Assembly (NCBI RefSeq): GCF_964355755.1
Contig: NC_092676.1
Location: 13,744,288-13,808,287 of the forward strand
DNA: 64,000 bases
Source: Antedon mediterranea
Taxonomy: Eukaryota > Echinodermata > Crinoidea > Comatulida > Antedonidae
Direction: 5' to 3'
Made by a program: the position numbers and the translations under genes. Positions 11,890 through 26,800 of the stretch are shown here, in pieces (positions within the stretch are counted from its first letter, which is position 1; the number at the start of each line of letters is the position of its first letter). The notes beneath the pieces are model-generated. The model made no database searches and was not told where the DNA came from. It saw only the letters and a program-made list of their open reading frames with translations.

Positions 11890-14800
11890 CTTCAAAAGTT
11901 AAACATGAATAATTTATTTAATTCTGCTTAAAAATCTAAACATTAATTTTGAAAAGTTTATGTTTTAAAAGTCTAGCGATCTTTTTATCTTTATTTTATT
12001 CTTCCAAATGTAATTATGTTGCTAAAATATTAATAGATTCATTTATGAAACTATTAGAAGAATAATGTGCTGTAGTGTAATTAAATATTTAAGGAGTTTT
12101 AATAATACATATTAATAATTTATTAAATTTATTCGACAAGATATTTTAAATTCAAAAATTAAATCGTTACCTGGAAGAAAATATGCTTCTGAAGGTTCTA
12201 CTTTCAACCATGGTTTACAGAAATGTTTATCATCCAGTTTATTAACAAACTTAAAATGAACACCTGTCTGTCCTGTGTTAGCGAGGCTTACTTTCTTCTC
12301 CCTTGGATCCATGAACTTTACATCCTTAAATTCCAGCTTATTAAAAAAAATGATCAAACTGATTATTAAATAGGACTTTAAGGGGAAGGGAAAAATAATA
12401 AAAAGAAAATGTTAAAAACCAAAAATTCCAAAAATGTCAAACAAATATTTTGTCAAATTATTTTCATTTTTCCTTCCATATACAAGTCTGTTCTTGATGC
12501 ATTCAATGCCTTCAGCCAAACTAGCTCAATCACTCTTCCTGCTTATTAATTAGTATCCTAAAGTAATATATGCATTTTTTTATATAATTTCAAGAGAAAT
12601 GGGATTAAAAATCAGGTACGACGAATGAATTACATCTAACTAAAAATCCAAAAACACCCATTCAAAACACATTCACAATGTCAATGGCATGTGTTATTCT
12701 AAAAGCTAATTAATGAATGCATGGATTGATTAATGATGCAGTTGTACCTGGTTATTTTCAAGAGTTACTTGTGGTAAGGCCTCATTCTCTACTCTATCCT
12801 GGTTACGTATTTCTTCTTCTACAACATCTCTGTATTTTTTCTCATCGATAACTTTTACCTACGTAAATATAAGAATATTAAACGTGAATAGAAGATGAAA
12901 GAATCTACAATAAATTTATTTAAGGGCAAAATTTGGTAAATTTTTACCACGCAATGAAACCCTGTTTAAGTTTTAAATATTATTTTTTTAGCTAGGATAT
13001 ACGTTTAATCAGCCAGGCCTAACGTTGGTCGGAATCGTTGTGGGACTAGGGCCTAGGCCTATGGAAACTGATGATTATTGATATATTACAAAACAGGTTT
13101 GTTGAGTGAAACTTTGTCACTTAGTGAAATACTGATACGATTTGCATTAGACTTCTTATTCAAAATAACGCCATTATTTTTTATTCAGATAATAAATCAT
13201 CATGCCAATTCCAAAAAAAATGTGCAAATACTTCGGCCTAGCTAGCACGGCTGTTATACACAGTGTGCCATGCCATTGCTATGTGCTAACTGTAATACTG
13301 GAGTCAGTTGCATGTTTCGAGAGGTACCGTTTCGACAGCCGTACATAACCAGATTAGTTACTTTCAATTAGGACAACATTTACGGTTCAGACTGAATATG
13401 TGGCACGAACAAGCCAAACCAGTCACTTGTCGGTAATCCCCGAAATGAGATACAGCCTAGAATAGGTAAAATCATGTTGACAAAAAAAACATTTTTTAAA
13501 ATATTTTAATCGATTAAATCTAACCTTTATGTATTCTAGAATCATACTGTGTTTTTTTTTTAATTTTTCAACTAAAACAAGTAAAAAAATACATTTTGTA
13601 AGGCTATGTTTTTGTAAGATGTCGAAAATTTTTCGCCTGTAGAATTGTCTACTCAAAAGATTTGTATGCCGCCATTTTCTAAGCGAAATCTGGCTTGTTT
13701 ACTATAAATATATAATAATAATAATAAGCTAATTTAAAGAGGTGTATTTCTATTGGACAATGACTTCAGTTGTTCAATGATAATGACTTTTAGTGATATA
13801 AACAAAAATTATAATATAACGACGAACATCGTATCCGGTGCTGTAATTGGTAAATTGTGCTCACATGGCCTTAAAGCTCATGACTGCTGCGCATGCACAA
13901 AGTGTCGTAGCTGTCAAAAATCCATCCACGTGTGCAGTGGTTCGGAGGAGGAAGCAGGACACAACGCGAGAGCAGCTGTGTATACTTACTTTACTGAGAT
14001 TTTGCATGTTACAAGAGCAATATAAAAACAAAATAATCCCGGAATTTTATTACCATCCGATAACTAGAAAAATAATGTGTTATCCGTGTCCTCTTGTCCG
14101 TTGCTGCGTTCATTCAGCCTCGCTGTTCAAAGAAGGCCACCACGGCCCAGCATCGCGTCAGTAAATTTTGAATGGACATTTCTCCGAAAAAACATAATCC
14201 AGAGAGTTCTAACACATACATGTTTTAAATTTCACATAACTTTGTAAGTAAAAGTCGGACTACAATAATTTGTTACCATTATAAAACACATAATTAGCTG
14301 CATATGATAAGATGATATTATCTCCAAATTAAATATTTACGCCATGCGACTGATCTGGCTTGTCCCTGCCACATATAATATCCAAATTTGTAGTACATAC
14401 CAATTAAATTAACCTTTCTATTGGATTCCATAAAAAAACCTGAACTCGGTGTTTGCCATTCAAAGTGTTAATGTCTTCACCCTTGATAGACTTGATGGAT
14501 ACATATACAGTAAAGTAGTAATAGAATTATAATATTATAGTCATTTTTAAGCTGTGAATAAAGGAATAAATTTACCACAATTTCAAAGTTACTGCTGACT
14601 GGTTTGTGATCACTTAGTTTTAGTTCTTTGTTGTATTTGTAATCTAGTTGACGTATGTCACGACTGTTAACGCCTCGGTATAGAATCCGGTCACACCATG
14701 CTGGAGCTCTTTGCTTCTCACTTAAATAAACAAAATCAGGTTACATTATATTATACTTTCCAGATAAAAGCAAGAACGCTACTTATGGTAAGGTAGGCTT

Positions 14801-17800
14801 TACTTTTTATAAATGGAAACTTTTGGCAAATTAACACAAATACATGTAAACCTTGTAACCCTGGTAAAGTTTTAATACTAAGCTTAGAAAAATATTTGGG
14901 ACTAGTTTTCACTATGTACATCCATTTTGAATAAGAATTGCATACTTTTTTCTAGTAAACTTTAAATGGAAATAAAGTGATTGTAAATATATCCATCATA
15001 TTCATCATTACAGTTTAAACACTGTTTTGTCTGGGATTATCTAAACCAGGTTTCATTTTCATAACTTATAACCTTCATTTTAATGTAAATATCATGTGAT
15101 TATATCACACAGTATTTAAACTAAAAGTAAATCTTGTCCTACTGTGTATGACATGTTCACCGTGTCAAATAATTTGCCTAGATACAGTAAATTGAGTTCC
15201 GTCTCTCTCTTTATCTTTATTTTAACAGGTACTAATTACGGACGTATACAAATACACAAATTATGGCCCAAGGTTTTGAAATCCTCACACACAATGCTGG
15301 ATCCGCCCCTGAATGATTACCTTGAGTCCCATCTGTCCGTTCCAGTGTCATACTTGTATGTTGGTGGAAACGTAATTTTACCTTCATCAAATCCAACAAA
15401 CACTTTTTTTTGCATTCTTTGATTATGAAGCTGTAATAAAGAATAGCACATTGTATTGATTAAAAAAAATATTATGTGGAAGTATATTAAATGGTTACTA
15501 AACGAAAAATATACATTGCAATTCCACCTTTGGATTACAAATCAACTATTGTTATAACCCCCCGCACCCACTCCAGGGTGTTTTTCAAATGGAGCTTCCT
15601 CAGTACAATTCAGGTCATTGTGATACACCATGTGCATGGATGCGTGCAGTAGGAAAAGGAAGTATAACAATCATTGTATAATAATCATGTATAATACATT
15701 TTTTTGACAAACCTGATCCTTCTGGTACAACCAATCAAACTCTCCTTTTTCAACATACATTTTGACAGCTTCACTGTCATAATGATCAATCCTGTAGTTG
15801 AGATCTCCAAGCCAAACCAATATACTATCGATAAGGTATAAATAATTGTTTTTAAAAATTGTATGTATTTGTTAAGGATTACTAATAATAAATTTATCAC
15901 TGTGCTATCAGGTAGGTGGTAATCCCCCGAACAGGGGCTATTTTGTGAACCACTTCACCGGGTAACCCCCTACATTTGACTTGCGATAATGTGGGCATGA
16001 AAGTATTTTTGAAAAACTTACTCATGATGATAGACACTTAATGATGTTCCATTGTCTCTTTCAAACATCATTCTTTGACAAATATCATAAAAATCCTGAG
16101 TTAAGAACAAGACTAAAACTGTTATATCTACAAAGCTCATTTTTTTTTGTTCACTAAAATTATTATATATGACTAGATGGTACGCTCGCTTCGCTCGCGT
16201 ACCATCTAGGTCGTGCCCACAGATGGTTCTCGAATACATAATAATTTCAGCGTTAAAAAACTGGCGATTTCAAATGTACGTACCGCAGGACAATAATACA
16301 TGTCGTTTACAGGAACGAATAAAAAGACACTGATTTATGTACTCAACTAAAATTAGCACCCTGGGAATTAATTAGACCAATTGTTTAAGTCAAATTTAAA
16401 CAAACTTAATTTGTGTTTTGTATGTAACATTAGGGTTGAGGGATGGGGAAGAGGATGGGTGCAAAGAGGAACAATTTTTAAATATATTCTTTATCCATTT
16501 AGTAACGAAATATTAATTGTTTTCATTTTTTACAAATAATATACCACTACACACAGTAAAACATTGCGATTTAATACTTTGTTGAAACTATCACCGTCAT
16601 AGTCGATTGAAATAGTACAGTACATGTAACGATACATCACTACGACGTGTATATGTTTATATAATGTAAAACCATTTGTGAAAACCACCTCTATTCGGGG
16701 AAAATCATAAATTTGATTTAATCGTCAATAAATATTAAATTATCTAACTCAACTTAATTAGTAGGACTAATGGTTTTCAATTGTTTCTTAGAGCCAATTC
16801 ATACTTAAGTTGGTTCCTACCCTACCCACCAAAGTTGTTCTGCGTTTAGGGCATGTGATGTACCGTAGGCCTATCCTCTACTGGTTTTACAACGCTACTC
16901 ATGCCAGTGAGGGAAGGGTGATGATGTGGGTGGTTTAACTGCAATAATAAAGATGTGTACATAATATACGGCGAGTGAAAACGCTAGCTCATTATCCGCT
17001 TAAAAAAAAATTATATCCAACCTCTGCAGCACAGATTGAAAAAAAAATGGATCGAATTTCTGTTATGAGTATACAGTACTTGCCTTTACGACGCCTGAGG
17101 GAATAGACGCTTGTGGAACAGAGATTGGAATGTTCCATTCATCGCAAATCAATACATTTGTATAAACGTATATTAAATCTATCAAAATAGTATTTTTTAA
17201 AGAAAATCGGCCTGTCTTCAACATTATGATGCTGTACTCGAGCTGTTCAACCGGTTTTCAGCCATTAAAAACAATTATCGTAGGAGGAGATAGGAAAATG
17301 CGAAGCATCCTCGTATTATTGTCTGCGGGTATTTTTCAAGACGGACATCCATTAGACAGTGTATACCACGATCGAAAAACACCCCTATTTGGGGCAAATC
17401 GTTGAACCTAAATTCGTTTTAATCGTCAATAACTAATTATCGAACTCAATTTAATTAGTAAACAGGGTTACATCAGGTGGTTAAAATCAGTACCGAAAGT
17501 ACGAACCAACTTTATATACCATCGAGTAAACATTCTAGAAATAACGCGCGATTTACCGAATTTTGCCCTTACGTAAATTTATATATAGATATATCACGTA
17601 TCACATAAATTCATCTATGACGAATTCAATGTCAGTTCATAGTATATTTGTTTCAGTGTGCAGAAGATGTCAGTGACCTAGTGATGTAAATACTACAGGT
17701 TGTATTGTCAATTACCATTGGCAGTAAATGCAATCTATTAATTCAGAAGAATTCACATTCTGAATGTGCCAGAATTCAAAATAATAATGTAAAAGCTGAA

Positions 17801-20800
17801 TTTAATACTATTTACCTGATTTCTTCTTTCAAATTCTTCAACATGTGCAGCTAAGTGTGTATTAACAAAACAAAATGATGTATTGTGAAAATTAAACCTA
17901 ATAGCCACACCTCCTTTATTGCCCTAAACAAAAAAATATAACAAATGTAATTTATACAGTAATAGTCACAAAATAGGAATTATCAGTCGACTCAGTTCTG
18001 ATAAAGGAAAGCAAAAATAGCGCTCCTTAATTTGTCAAGACATTGGCAAAAACTAAAAAATGAAAAAAACACTCCACCTAGCTATGCTAAGATGATTTTC
18101 TTCTTCACAATAATCAGTGGTGTTTATGTTTAAAACAATGGCCTAGAAAATTTAGATTCTGTAGTTATATCGTAGAGGAATTAGTTTAGTCTAAACTAAT
18201 TCCTCCATGGTTATAGGTAGCAGTATCAATTCAAACTTTATTGCAATTGGTATAATATACAGAAAGATAAAATAGAAAATGAAGTCATACAGGGTGAACT
18301 TACTCGACACAAAAAACAACAAATACAAAACAACAAGAGTCATCATAAATTCATATACCATATAAATAATCAAGAATTACAATAACAAAATCATTGGAAT
18401 ATAAGTAATGCCAGAGCGACTTTGCTCCCCTTACAATTAACATTTTTTAAGCATGCCAGTAAAATGGATAAAATCCTTTGTTGGTTGGGTGTTTACTTTC
18501 GTGTCATGTCTCTGATTGTATGGAGTCTTTTAGGTTGTAGGTAAGACGAGATGATAAAGTCTATGAGGGGGATTTAAATTTAATGAATGGCGTGGAAAGC
18601 ATTTCAACGATTAATTTGAAACACATTAATTCTGTACAAGTGAATAAGTTGGCAGTTAATTAAATACTACTGTGACTTTGATGAAATGTATGAACTGGCA
18701 GTTGGCATACAATCAGACTATAACACAGAATTTAACAAGATAAAAAAAGCAAGATACCATAGGATCTTACCATAAGAAACTCCCCAAATTAGAAAAAGAA
18801 GTCATTTTAGAATAAGTGCAGCAACGTGCTACTCAAAAGTTTTCGAAATTTAAACATTTGCCATATGAAACCAGATTAAGCTTTTTTTTAAAAGCTATTT
18901 CGCGATTGAACAACAATCGCGAAAATAAAGGGCACGCGAAAATCGTGAAATTCCCAAGGATGTTGTTTACATACAGTCGATAATAAGTTGTTATGTGTCC
19001 ATAAAGTAATTATTCTACGTGCATAGTTTGTGGTCCGTTAGCAAACGGCAAAAAAGATTCATCCGGCTGGCGTCGCGTCCCTTTGTTGTTGTTGTTGTTG
19101 TTGTACAATATATATAGAGGTAGAGTATTTTAATTATGGGGGTATCTATCTAAGAGCCTACTAAACATGTGCCTCGCCCACTGTGTAGCCAAAACGTTTA
19201 TTTACATTCCTAAATTTACAATCGCGTATTCTCTAATTTTACTGACGCTATTCAATTGTTGTTTGACGTCATCATGGAGGCGAAATACATTTGCCAATTT
19301 GGTTCAACAGATTACACAAGAAACTCAAATCGCGAAAATAAAAGGTCGCGAAATAGTTGAAAATGTAAAATTTTTGGCTTTACAGTATATTACTTTAAAA
19401 ACATAAAACCAGATCATTCCTTGACCTAGTACGTTTTATGGTTAATTATGGTAAAACGAAAAAAAAAACAATTAATGCACTAGCTCGCATTGAATGTTCT
19501 CTTGTAGACCGTCTTAGGCACAACCTCGCTTAGTTTTGTAGGCCTAGCTGGTAAACAGCGGTACCGTACAAACATTGTACACTAGCTATAGGCCTAACCT
19601 GATGTTGCCTTACTGCTGAATTAATTGTGTTTCCTTTTTTGGCAAAATCTATTCATATAAATTGAGGAAGACCCAGTATTTTTGCTGAAAGTTATGGTTT
19701 TTTTATTTGTTTTTCATTCACGATCGATCGAAAGTGGGTGCATCACAGAAACAAACAAAAAATATCAATTTGCACGCGATGAATTCTCGTATTTATAGCT
19801 GGCAGCTTAAATTATTATTAGAATTGACTTAGTTTTCACATTTTTAACCGTTTAAAGATGAACAAAATTATTGCAATAGGTCCATATAGTTTTTATTTTT
19901 ACATAAAATGTAGTTTGTGACCTTAAATTAGATAAAAAACATAGTGTCTTTAAGCAATATATAAGTTTGTTTTATTTTACAAATGTTTCCGTAGTGGCTT
20001 CACATATTGTAAGATTTGAACCATATCCTTTGAAATGGCTATCAAACATCTAAACCATTAATGAATGCTGAAGCCAATACACATAAAACATACCATTTTG
20101 CCCATGATTCCAGTGCCTACTGTTTCTGCCATTAAATTGTTGACAAATGGATAGTGGCTTTCTTGAACAAAGACTATCAACATCATACCAACTAATCTAA
20201 TTAACTTCACCTGTTGTGACAAAATAAACAAGTAATGCAAACAAAACCGTTAAAAAGTATACTTTTACCCACAAATATGTTATTACCTATGTTGACAAAA
20301 AAGTCTTTAAACTTTACTTTTCAATTTTAGTATTATTATTAATCTCAATGCCAAAGATAGCCAAGTTAGTTTATTCACTGGTGGTCACTCAGTTCACAAA
20401 TACACAATGTTCTACACAAACAGTCTTAATATCTTTAAGTGTGTAGGATTAATATTTGTCATGAGAAGAAATCCTCACATCTGACAGGATTAATTGAACC
20501 CGGGACCCTAGGATTGGTAGCCAAGTAACAACCATTCAACACAATTCCGGGAATTAGTAATAATATTATAACATACCTTTCTGTAAGTGGCTTTTTTGTG
20601 AAGTGCATGTTCTACTGCTTTATACCATTCTTCTTCTTTTGGTGAATCGTTAAACAGGAATGCTTCTTTGCTAAGATCAAGCTCTTGGAATCCTATCACG
20701 TACATGTCTGGTATATGATCAAGTGGAGTAAGCCAAGGATTTAGTTGCTCCACTGGATTCTGTCCATTAACATTCCATGTTCCTACATATATCCTAAAAT

Positions 20801-23800
20801 AATTAAATATTTTAATATTCTCTGTTACAAATTGAATGTTCAAAACAATCTGTAAATGTGTCATTAAATGGGAATAATAGTAAATGTTAAACGATTGTAC
20901 AAAGGGACACTGCCAGACAAGTGCATACCTAATTTATCTTTACAACAGGATATATCGCATGAAAATTAACTCTATAACATGGGTTCAAGGATGTAGCCAA
21001 TCAGACGCGCCGAAATGAGTCACATGTGCGCTCTTTATTTTTTCATTATCATGCACTGGGGTGCAAAAAGTGTGCAGCGAAAAGTCATAACAGCACTCTG
21101 CATGTAAATTGTATTGCAGAATACCGAAGATCATGCTAAGCATGTCGCACTATTGTAAATACCCTCGAGTGCGCCACTAACGCACTCCGACTTGTACATT
21201 GTTTGTATAACATATTTGGATCTCTGGATAATCTGATGTACACAGCGGTGGGCTGGGATACTTCTAAATATAGTAGTGTAGTGAATATTGAACGATTCGT
21301 ACAAAGGGACACTGTACTGACAATTACATACCTATGACCCCAGACCTCTAACCAGGGAACCTAAACTGCCTCCTGTCCCTGATGCATTTATATATATATG
21401 GCCCAATCCCGTCATGACAGACGATAACCTCAGGTCCAAAATATAATTTAACTAAGCTAAGTACTTCTCTGCTACGGATGAGTTCTGTTGGGTTCATTTA
21501 TTTGTTATACAGTATATTTCTATACAGTAATTTTATAAGCATCTGCAATTCCGGTTTTACTACTCTGCTAGTGACGAATACTACGAAGCCTTTCACATTA
21601 GTTACCAATTTAGAACGCCAGGATGTTCGGTTGGAGGCGAGAGTTTCCCCAAGAACCAGTGGGAATATTAAAAGAAAACAGATTACACTTAATAACATCT
21701 TTAAAACAGAGTTTTGGACGTCCGCGTGGACGAGGTGAGTCAGCCAGTTCAGCCAATATTTTTTGGTAGACGGTAATCTTCCAGCCGAATAACATGACCA
21801 GACCAGCGTAAGCGCCGTTTTCTAAGCATCGTAAAAATATCAGTTGTACCAGTAATTGACAACACAGCACTTGGGTACACGATCACACCAAGAAACACCC
21901 AAGATAGAGTGCAGACAGCAATAGTGAAAAGAGTTTAGTCTTTTCTCCTGATGACGATACGTGGTCCAGGACTCTGAGCAATATAACAGGACACTTAGCA
22001 CACATGCAATGTAGATGTGAGTCTTCAATTTGATGGTAAGGTTATGGTTGTTCTATACACGAGCATGAAGTTGTCCAAAAGTTGTTGCTGCTTTCCCAAT
22101 ACGTGTACCAAGCTCAACATCTAGTGAGTTTTGTGTCACTTAGTGTAGAACCGAGATAGGTGAATTTCCTTACAACTTCTAAGGGTTTACCATAAATTAA
22201 AATGTTAGGTGGTTCTTAATCTGCGCCCTGAGCCAGGATTACTGTTTTGCCGTCTGAGCAGGCCTGTGAAAAGGAGCTGCAAGATGCCTGTAATTCAGAT
22301 TGGGAGTGGGCAACAATGGCAGCACCGTCCGCATACAGGAGTTCATACACAAGAACTTGCTTAATCTTTGTCTTCACACGGAGTCTAGCAAGTTAAAAAA
22401 AACACCTGTGCTTCGAGAGTGCAGCATGATACCAGAATGCTCTGGAAAAGCATATTTGAGAAAAACAGAAAGGAAAATACCGAAGAACAGAGAGGAGATG
22501 GAGCAGATTATGATACTCTTTTGAGATCATTCGATAATTATTTTAAGGAGAGGAAGAATATACCGTTATCAAGACAAAGATTTATCGCAGCAGAACCAAA
22601 GCCGGGTGAAACGATAAACAATTTTGCAACACGAATTATGGTTTTAGCCAAGGATTGCGAGTTTAAAGAAGAAGAGGATAATCAGGTTCGTGATAAAATC
22701 ATTTCAAAATTAACTGATAAAATTCTTAAAAACAAGGTTTTGAGGCAGGAAAATTTAACTTTAAATAAACTTTTAGAAATAACTGCTGTTTATAACAATA
22801 GGTCTGTGTCAACATTTGGTGCTGAGTCTAATGTAAACTATGCTGATTATAGACAAGGTGCTCGAAAGGATGGTGCAAGCAAGGATGATCGGAAGGAGAT
22901 GCTCTGTTATCGCTGTAATTTAAAAGGCCATTTCGCAAGAAACTGTATTAAATCGAAAAACCACATTTGTAAATTATGTAATTAAAGTGGGCATTTTGAA
23001 GTTTGTTGCCGCACAAAAAAAAATAATAAGAAAAGCGGCAAGAAAATGAAATCTGATGAAGCATGCGTAATTAATAATGAAAATGAGGTTATCAATCACC
23101 CAATTATTGTTACTGATGATTACTTTGCGTTTGGTATTAACTTTAAAGAACCCATGGATCGTGATCCTTCATTTAAGATAAATGATAAATTGGTTGAGAA
23201 TGTTATAATAGATTCTGGGGCGTCATTAAATATTATGTCTTTTGATACATTTAAATCTATAACGACTGATGTGAAATTGAGAAATTGTGAAAATAAGATC
23301 TATCCCTATGCCATAAATAAACCTCTTACAAATTTGGGCAAATGTTCTTTAAGGGTAGAAATATTAAATTCTGAAAAACAGGAGTTTGTTGACTTTATTA
23401 TAGTTCCAGGGAGTCATGCTACACTATTGGGTCGAAAAACATGTGAAAGTTTAGGTGTATTGAGAATTGGTGTTAATGTTAATAATATAAATGTTTGTAA
23501 TAACCGTATTCTTTTCAATTTAAAACAGAAATATCCAGCAGTGTTTAATGGTTTGGGCAAGATTAAAGATTACCAACTTAAATTGCATATTGATTCTGAT
23601 GTACATCCAGTGGTACAGCCTATGCGTCGCATTCCGTTCAGCAAGCGTGTGAATGTCGAAAAGAAGCTAAATGAATTGGAAGGGCTAGATGTGATCGAAA
23701 AAGTGGAGGGTCCAACATCCTGGTTAAATCCTTTAGTAGTTGTTAGTAAAGCCAAATGGTGATATCCGTCTCTGTGTGGACATGCGCCAAGCAAATCGTG

Positions 23801-26800
23801 CAATTTTACGTGAACGACATCCAATTCCCACAGTAGAAGAAACTTTGCAGGAAATTTCGGGTGCGAAGGTGTTTGCTAAAATTAGATATGAATATGGCAT
23901 TTCATCAAGTAGAATTGCATCCATCCTCTAGGGACATAACTACATTCTCTGGTCCAAATTCACTTTATAGGTATAAGCGATTGATATTCGGGGCTAATAT
24001 GGCGACTGAAAAATTCCAACAAATTGTTTCCCAAATAATTAAGGGTTGTCCAGGTGCATGTAACATACATGATGATATTCGCGTTTATGCTTCAGATTTA
24101 AATGAATTATCCCAGCGGGTAGAAAATATCATTAAGCGTTTCAACGATCGTGGTGTAACTTATGAAAAGTGTGTAGTTGGGGTTGATCATATAGAATTTA
24201 TGGGCGATATCTTGACTAAAGACGGAATTAAAGTATCGGATGGGAAAGTAAAAGCGGTGGTAGAAGCTCCTAGACCAGGTACCAAATCTGAATTAAGGAG
24301 TTTTCTTGGTTTGGCACAATTTTGTTCTAAATTCATAATTGGTTTTTCTAGTACTGCTGCCCCATTATGGGAATAACCTGGTAAAACAGCGGAATGGGTG
24401 TGGAATAAAAACCATGATTTGGCATTTTCTGAATTAAAATCTAAAATCGCTTCTGCTCCAGTAGTGTCTTATTTTAAAAGGGATGCTCCTACAAGAATTA
24501 CGACTGACGCGTCTCCTTTTGGGTTGGGTGCCGTTTTAGAGAAACGCCATGGTAATGATTGGAAACCAGTTTATTTCATAAGTAGAAAATTAAATGACAC
24601 TGAAAGTAGATATTCCCAGTTTGAAAGAGAAACCTTGGGTATAAAGTGGGCTTGTGAGAAATTACAACTTTATCTAATTGGAATTAAATTAGTACGAACC
24701 GACCATAAACCGTTATTATCCGTGTTAAAGCCAAATTCTAGACCACCTTCAGCTCGAATTGAGCGATGGCTGTTCATCATCATTCTAATGATTTTGCCTA
24801 TAGTGCGATAGTAGATGCTCTACCTAATGCTCGTGAAATTGAAAGGGAAACCGCGAAAGATCCAATTTTGAATAATATTGAGAACCTTATTATTTCTGGA
24901 GACTGGTCAAATTGTAATGATCCATGGTTCAAAAGTGCTAAAAACGATTTATGGATTTATGGAAGATTAATTATGAATGGTAGTAGAATTGTAATTCCGA
25001 GAACCTTAGTTAGTCGTGTACTTGAACTGGCTCACGAAGGACACCAAGGTATGGTCCGTACAAAGTCACGTTTAAGAAGCAAAATATGGTGGCCTAACAT
25101 GACGAAAGAAATTGAAAATAAATTAAATCTTGTAGACCGTGTCAATTAGTATCTGGTCATCCAAGACCAGAACCTTTAAAACCTACAGAGTTGCCAGAGG
25201 GTCCTTGGAATGATTTAGAAATTAATTTGTTGGAAATTACACCCACTGAAAAATTATTGGTTGTGATTGATTATTATTCGCGTTGGCCGGAGGCTATTTT
25301 GTTGCGTAAAACTGATGCTGCGCATGTTATTAAAGCGTTGCAAGGTGTGTTTAACACGCATGGTCTGCCGTATAGTATTAGAACTGATAATGGTCCTCCT
25401 TTCGCGTCCAAAGAATTCGAAGATTTCCTTGAGTATCTTGCTATAACACACGTAAAAGGTGTACCGTTGTGGCCTCAATCAAATGGTGGGGTAGAAAGGT
25501 TTAACGAAACCATACTTAAACCCATTAGAACTGCAAAACTAGAAGGGAAAGATTGGCATAAAGAGTTCTCAAATTTTCTATTTGTTTATCGGACAACGCC
25601 TCATACGGTTATGGGGGCGAGGCCTGACATGCTCCTTATGCAGCGTGAGCTAAGAGATACCTCAAATTAAATTTGATTGTAAACTTGTTGAATCCGATTG
25701 GGAAGAGATGGTGCGAGTGCGCGATATGCGTTGCAAAATGCGGCAAAAGCAATATGCAGATAAAAAGCGTAGAGCTGTACCATCTGATGTACAACAGGGT
25801 GATGAGGTAATGCTTAGGTTTAACCAGAAACCAAATAAATTGTGTTCACATTTTGAAGTTGATCCATATGATGTTATAAGTAAAGAAGGTAGTGCTGTTA
25901 TTTTGCAAAACACTAAATCTGGGGTAACTAAAATGAGAAATGTATCTCAGGTTAAAAAGTTAAGTAATAATGAGGATAACAATCACCCAATTAATGTCTG
26001 TGTCTGTAGCGTAAATAGAGCTGAAGTGCTCCATCCATCATTTAAGTTGATCTGCAGCTTCGGTGAGCATAACACCATCATTTGAAAGAAGTGGTGTGTT
26101 CACATGAAGAGCTGCTAGTAATGTTTCAGCATTTTCAATGAACCAATCTGGCTGCCTACGTGAACATTGTCCAAAAACACTAAGAGCAATATCTTTGAGT
26201 GCTAAACGAAGCCGGGACCACGCAGATATTGGACTACTACTACTAGGCCTAGTTGTTACAAAGTGACCATTAAGAAGGTTTTGAAACTTGTCGATGTTTA
26301 GCTGTTTTTTTGTAGAAGCAACATCAATTGTAGGAACATGCTTTGGTTTGGCAGTGTGATATCTATTTGGTGAAAGTTTGCATCCCACAAGAGCATGATC
26401 AGAGTTGCAGTCAGCAGACTTTAAGCTACGGCAAATGATTACCTCACATAGCCGACGTCTAACAATATTATGGTCAAGTTGATGCCAGCGGCGAGAAATT
26501 GTTCACTTCGTTTTCTTCAGGGAAACATTCAACCCGTATCTTCTGCAAGTATCAGAAATAATGGTCAAGATTTGCTGTGATTCTTTAACATTTTTTGAGA
26601 ATAGATCATCTGCATATAAGATCCACTTGATTATTTCCACTCCATTCTGCTTAGCTTCTTTTCTCTGTTCTCTGTTTGTACATTCATTTGGAATATTATA
26701 ACAAAATCCAATACCCCATCCATCAGGAAATTCCTTATCGATTTCGAATGCAGGAATTTTGAGGACAAAATCAAAATACGAATTAAAAAGGCAAGGGGAT

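Larger units (their letters stand above)
22390..26035 (+). mobile_element. Decayed Ty3/gypsy retrotransposon, no LTRs found
   Basis: Gag, protease, RT, RNase H and integrase follow in the usual order on the plus strand but in several frames with in-frame stops. No long direct repeats are seen at the ends, so both LTRs seem lost. It sits between LINE fragments in the large intron. Confidence 0.85.

Noticed and set aside
13753-14164. Two overlapping open frames of 90 and 105 codons
   Set aside because: They lie inside the 975 bp MITE, lack homology, and show no splice or coding pattern.
14418-14510. Possible extra exon between exons 16 and 17
   Set aside because: Exons 16 and 17 join in phase and match the family without a gap; this segment has stops in the needed frame.
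15372-15381. GTAAAATTAC as splice donor within exon 15
   Set aside because: Reading through is in frame and gives the conserved FPPTYKYD motif; the real donor is at 15320.
19167-19406. 79-codon open frame starting [11 protein letters not shown]
   Set aside because: No homology, located in an intron and partly in TCGCGAAAATAAA repeat sequence.
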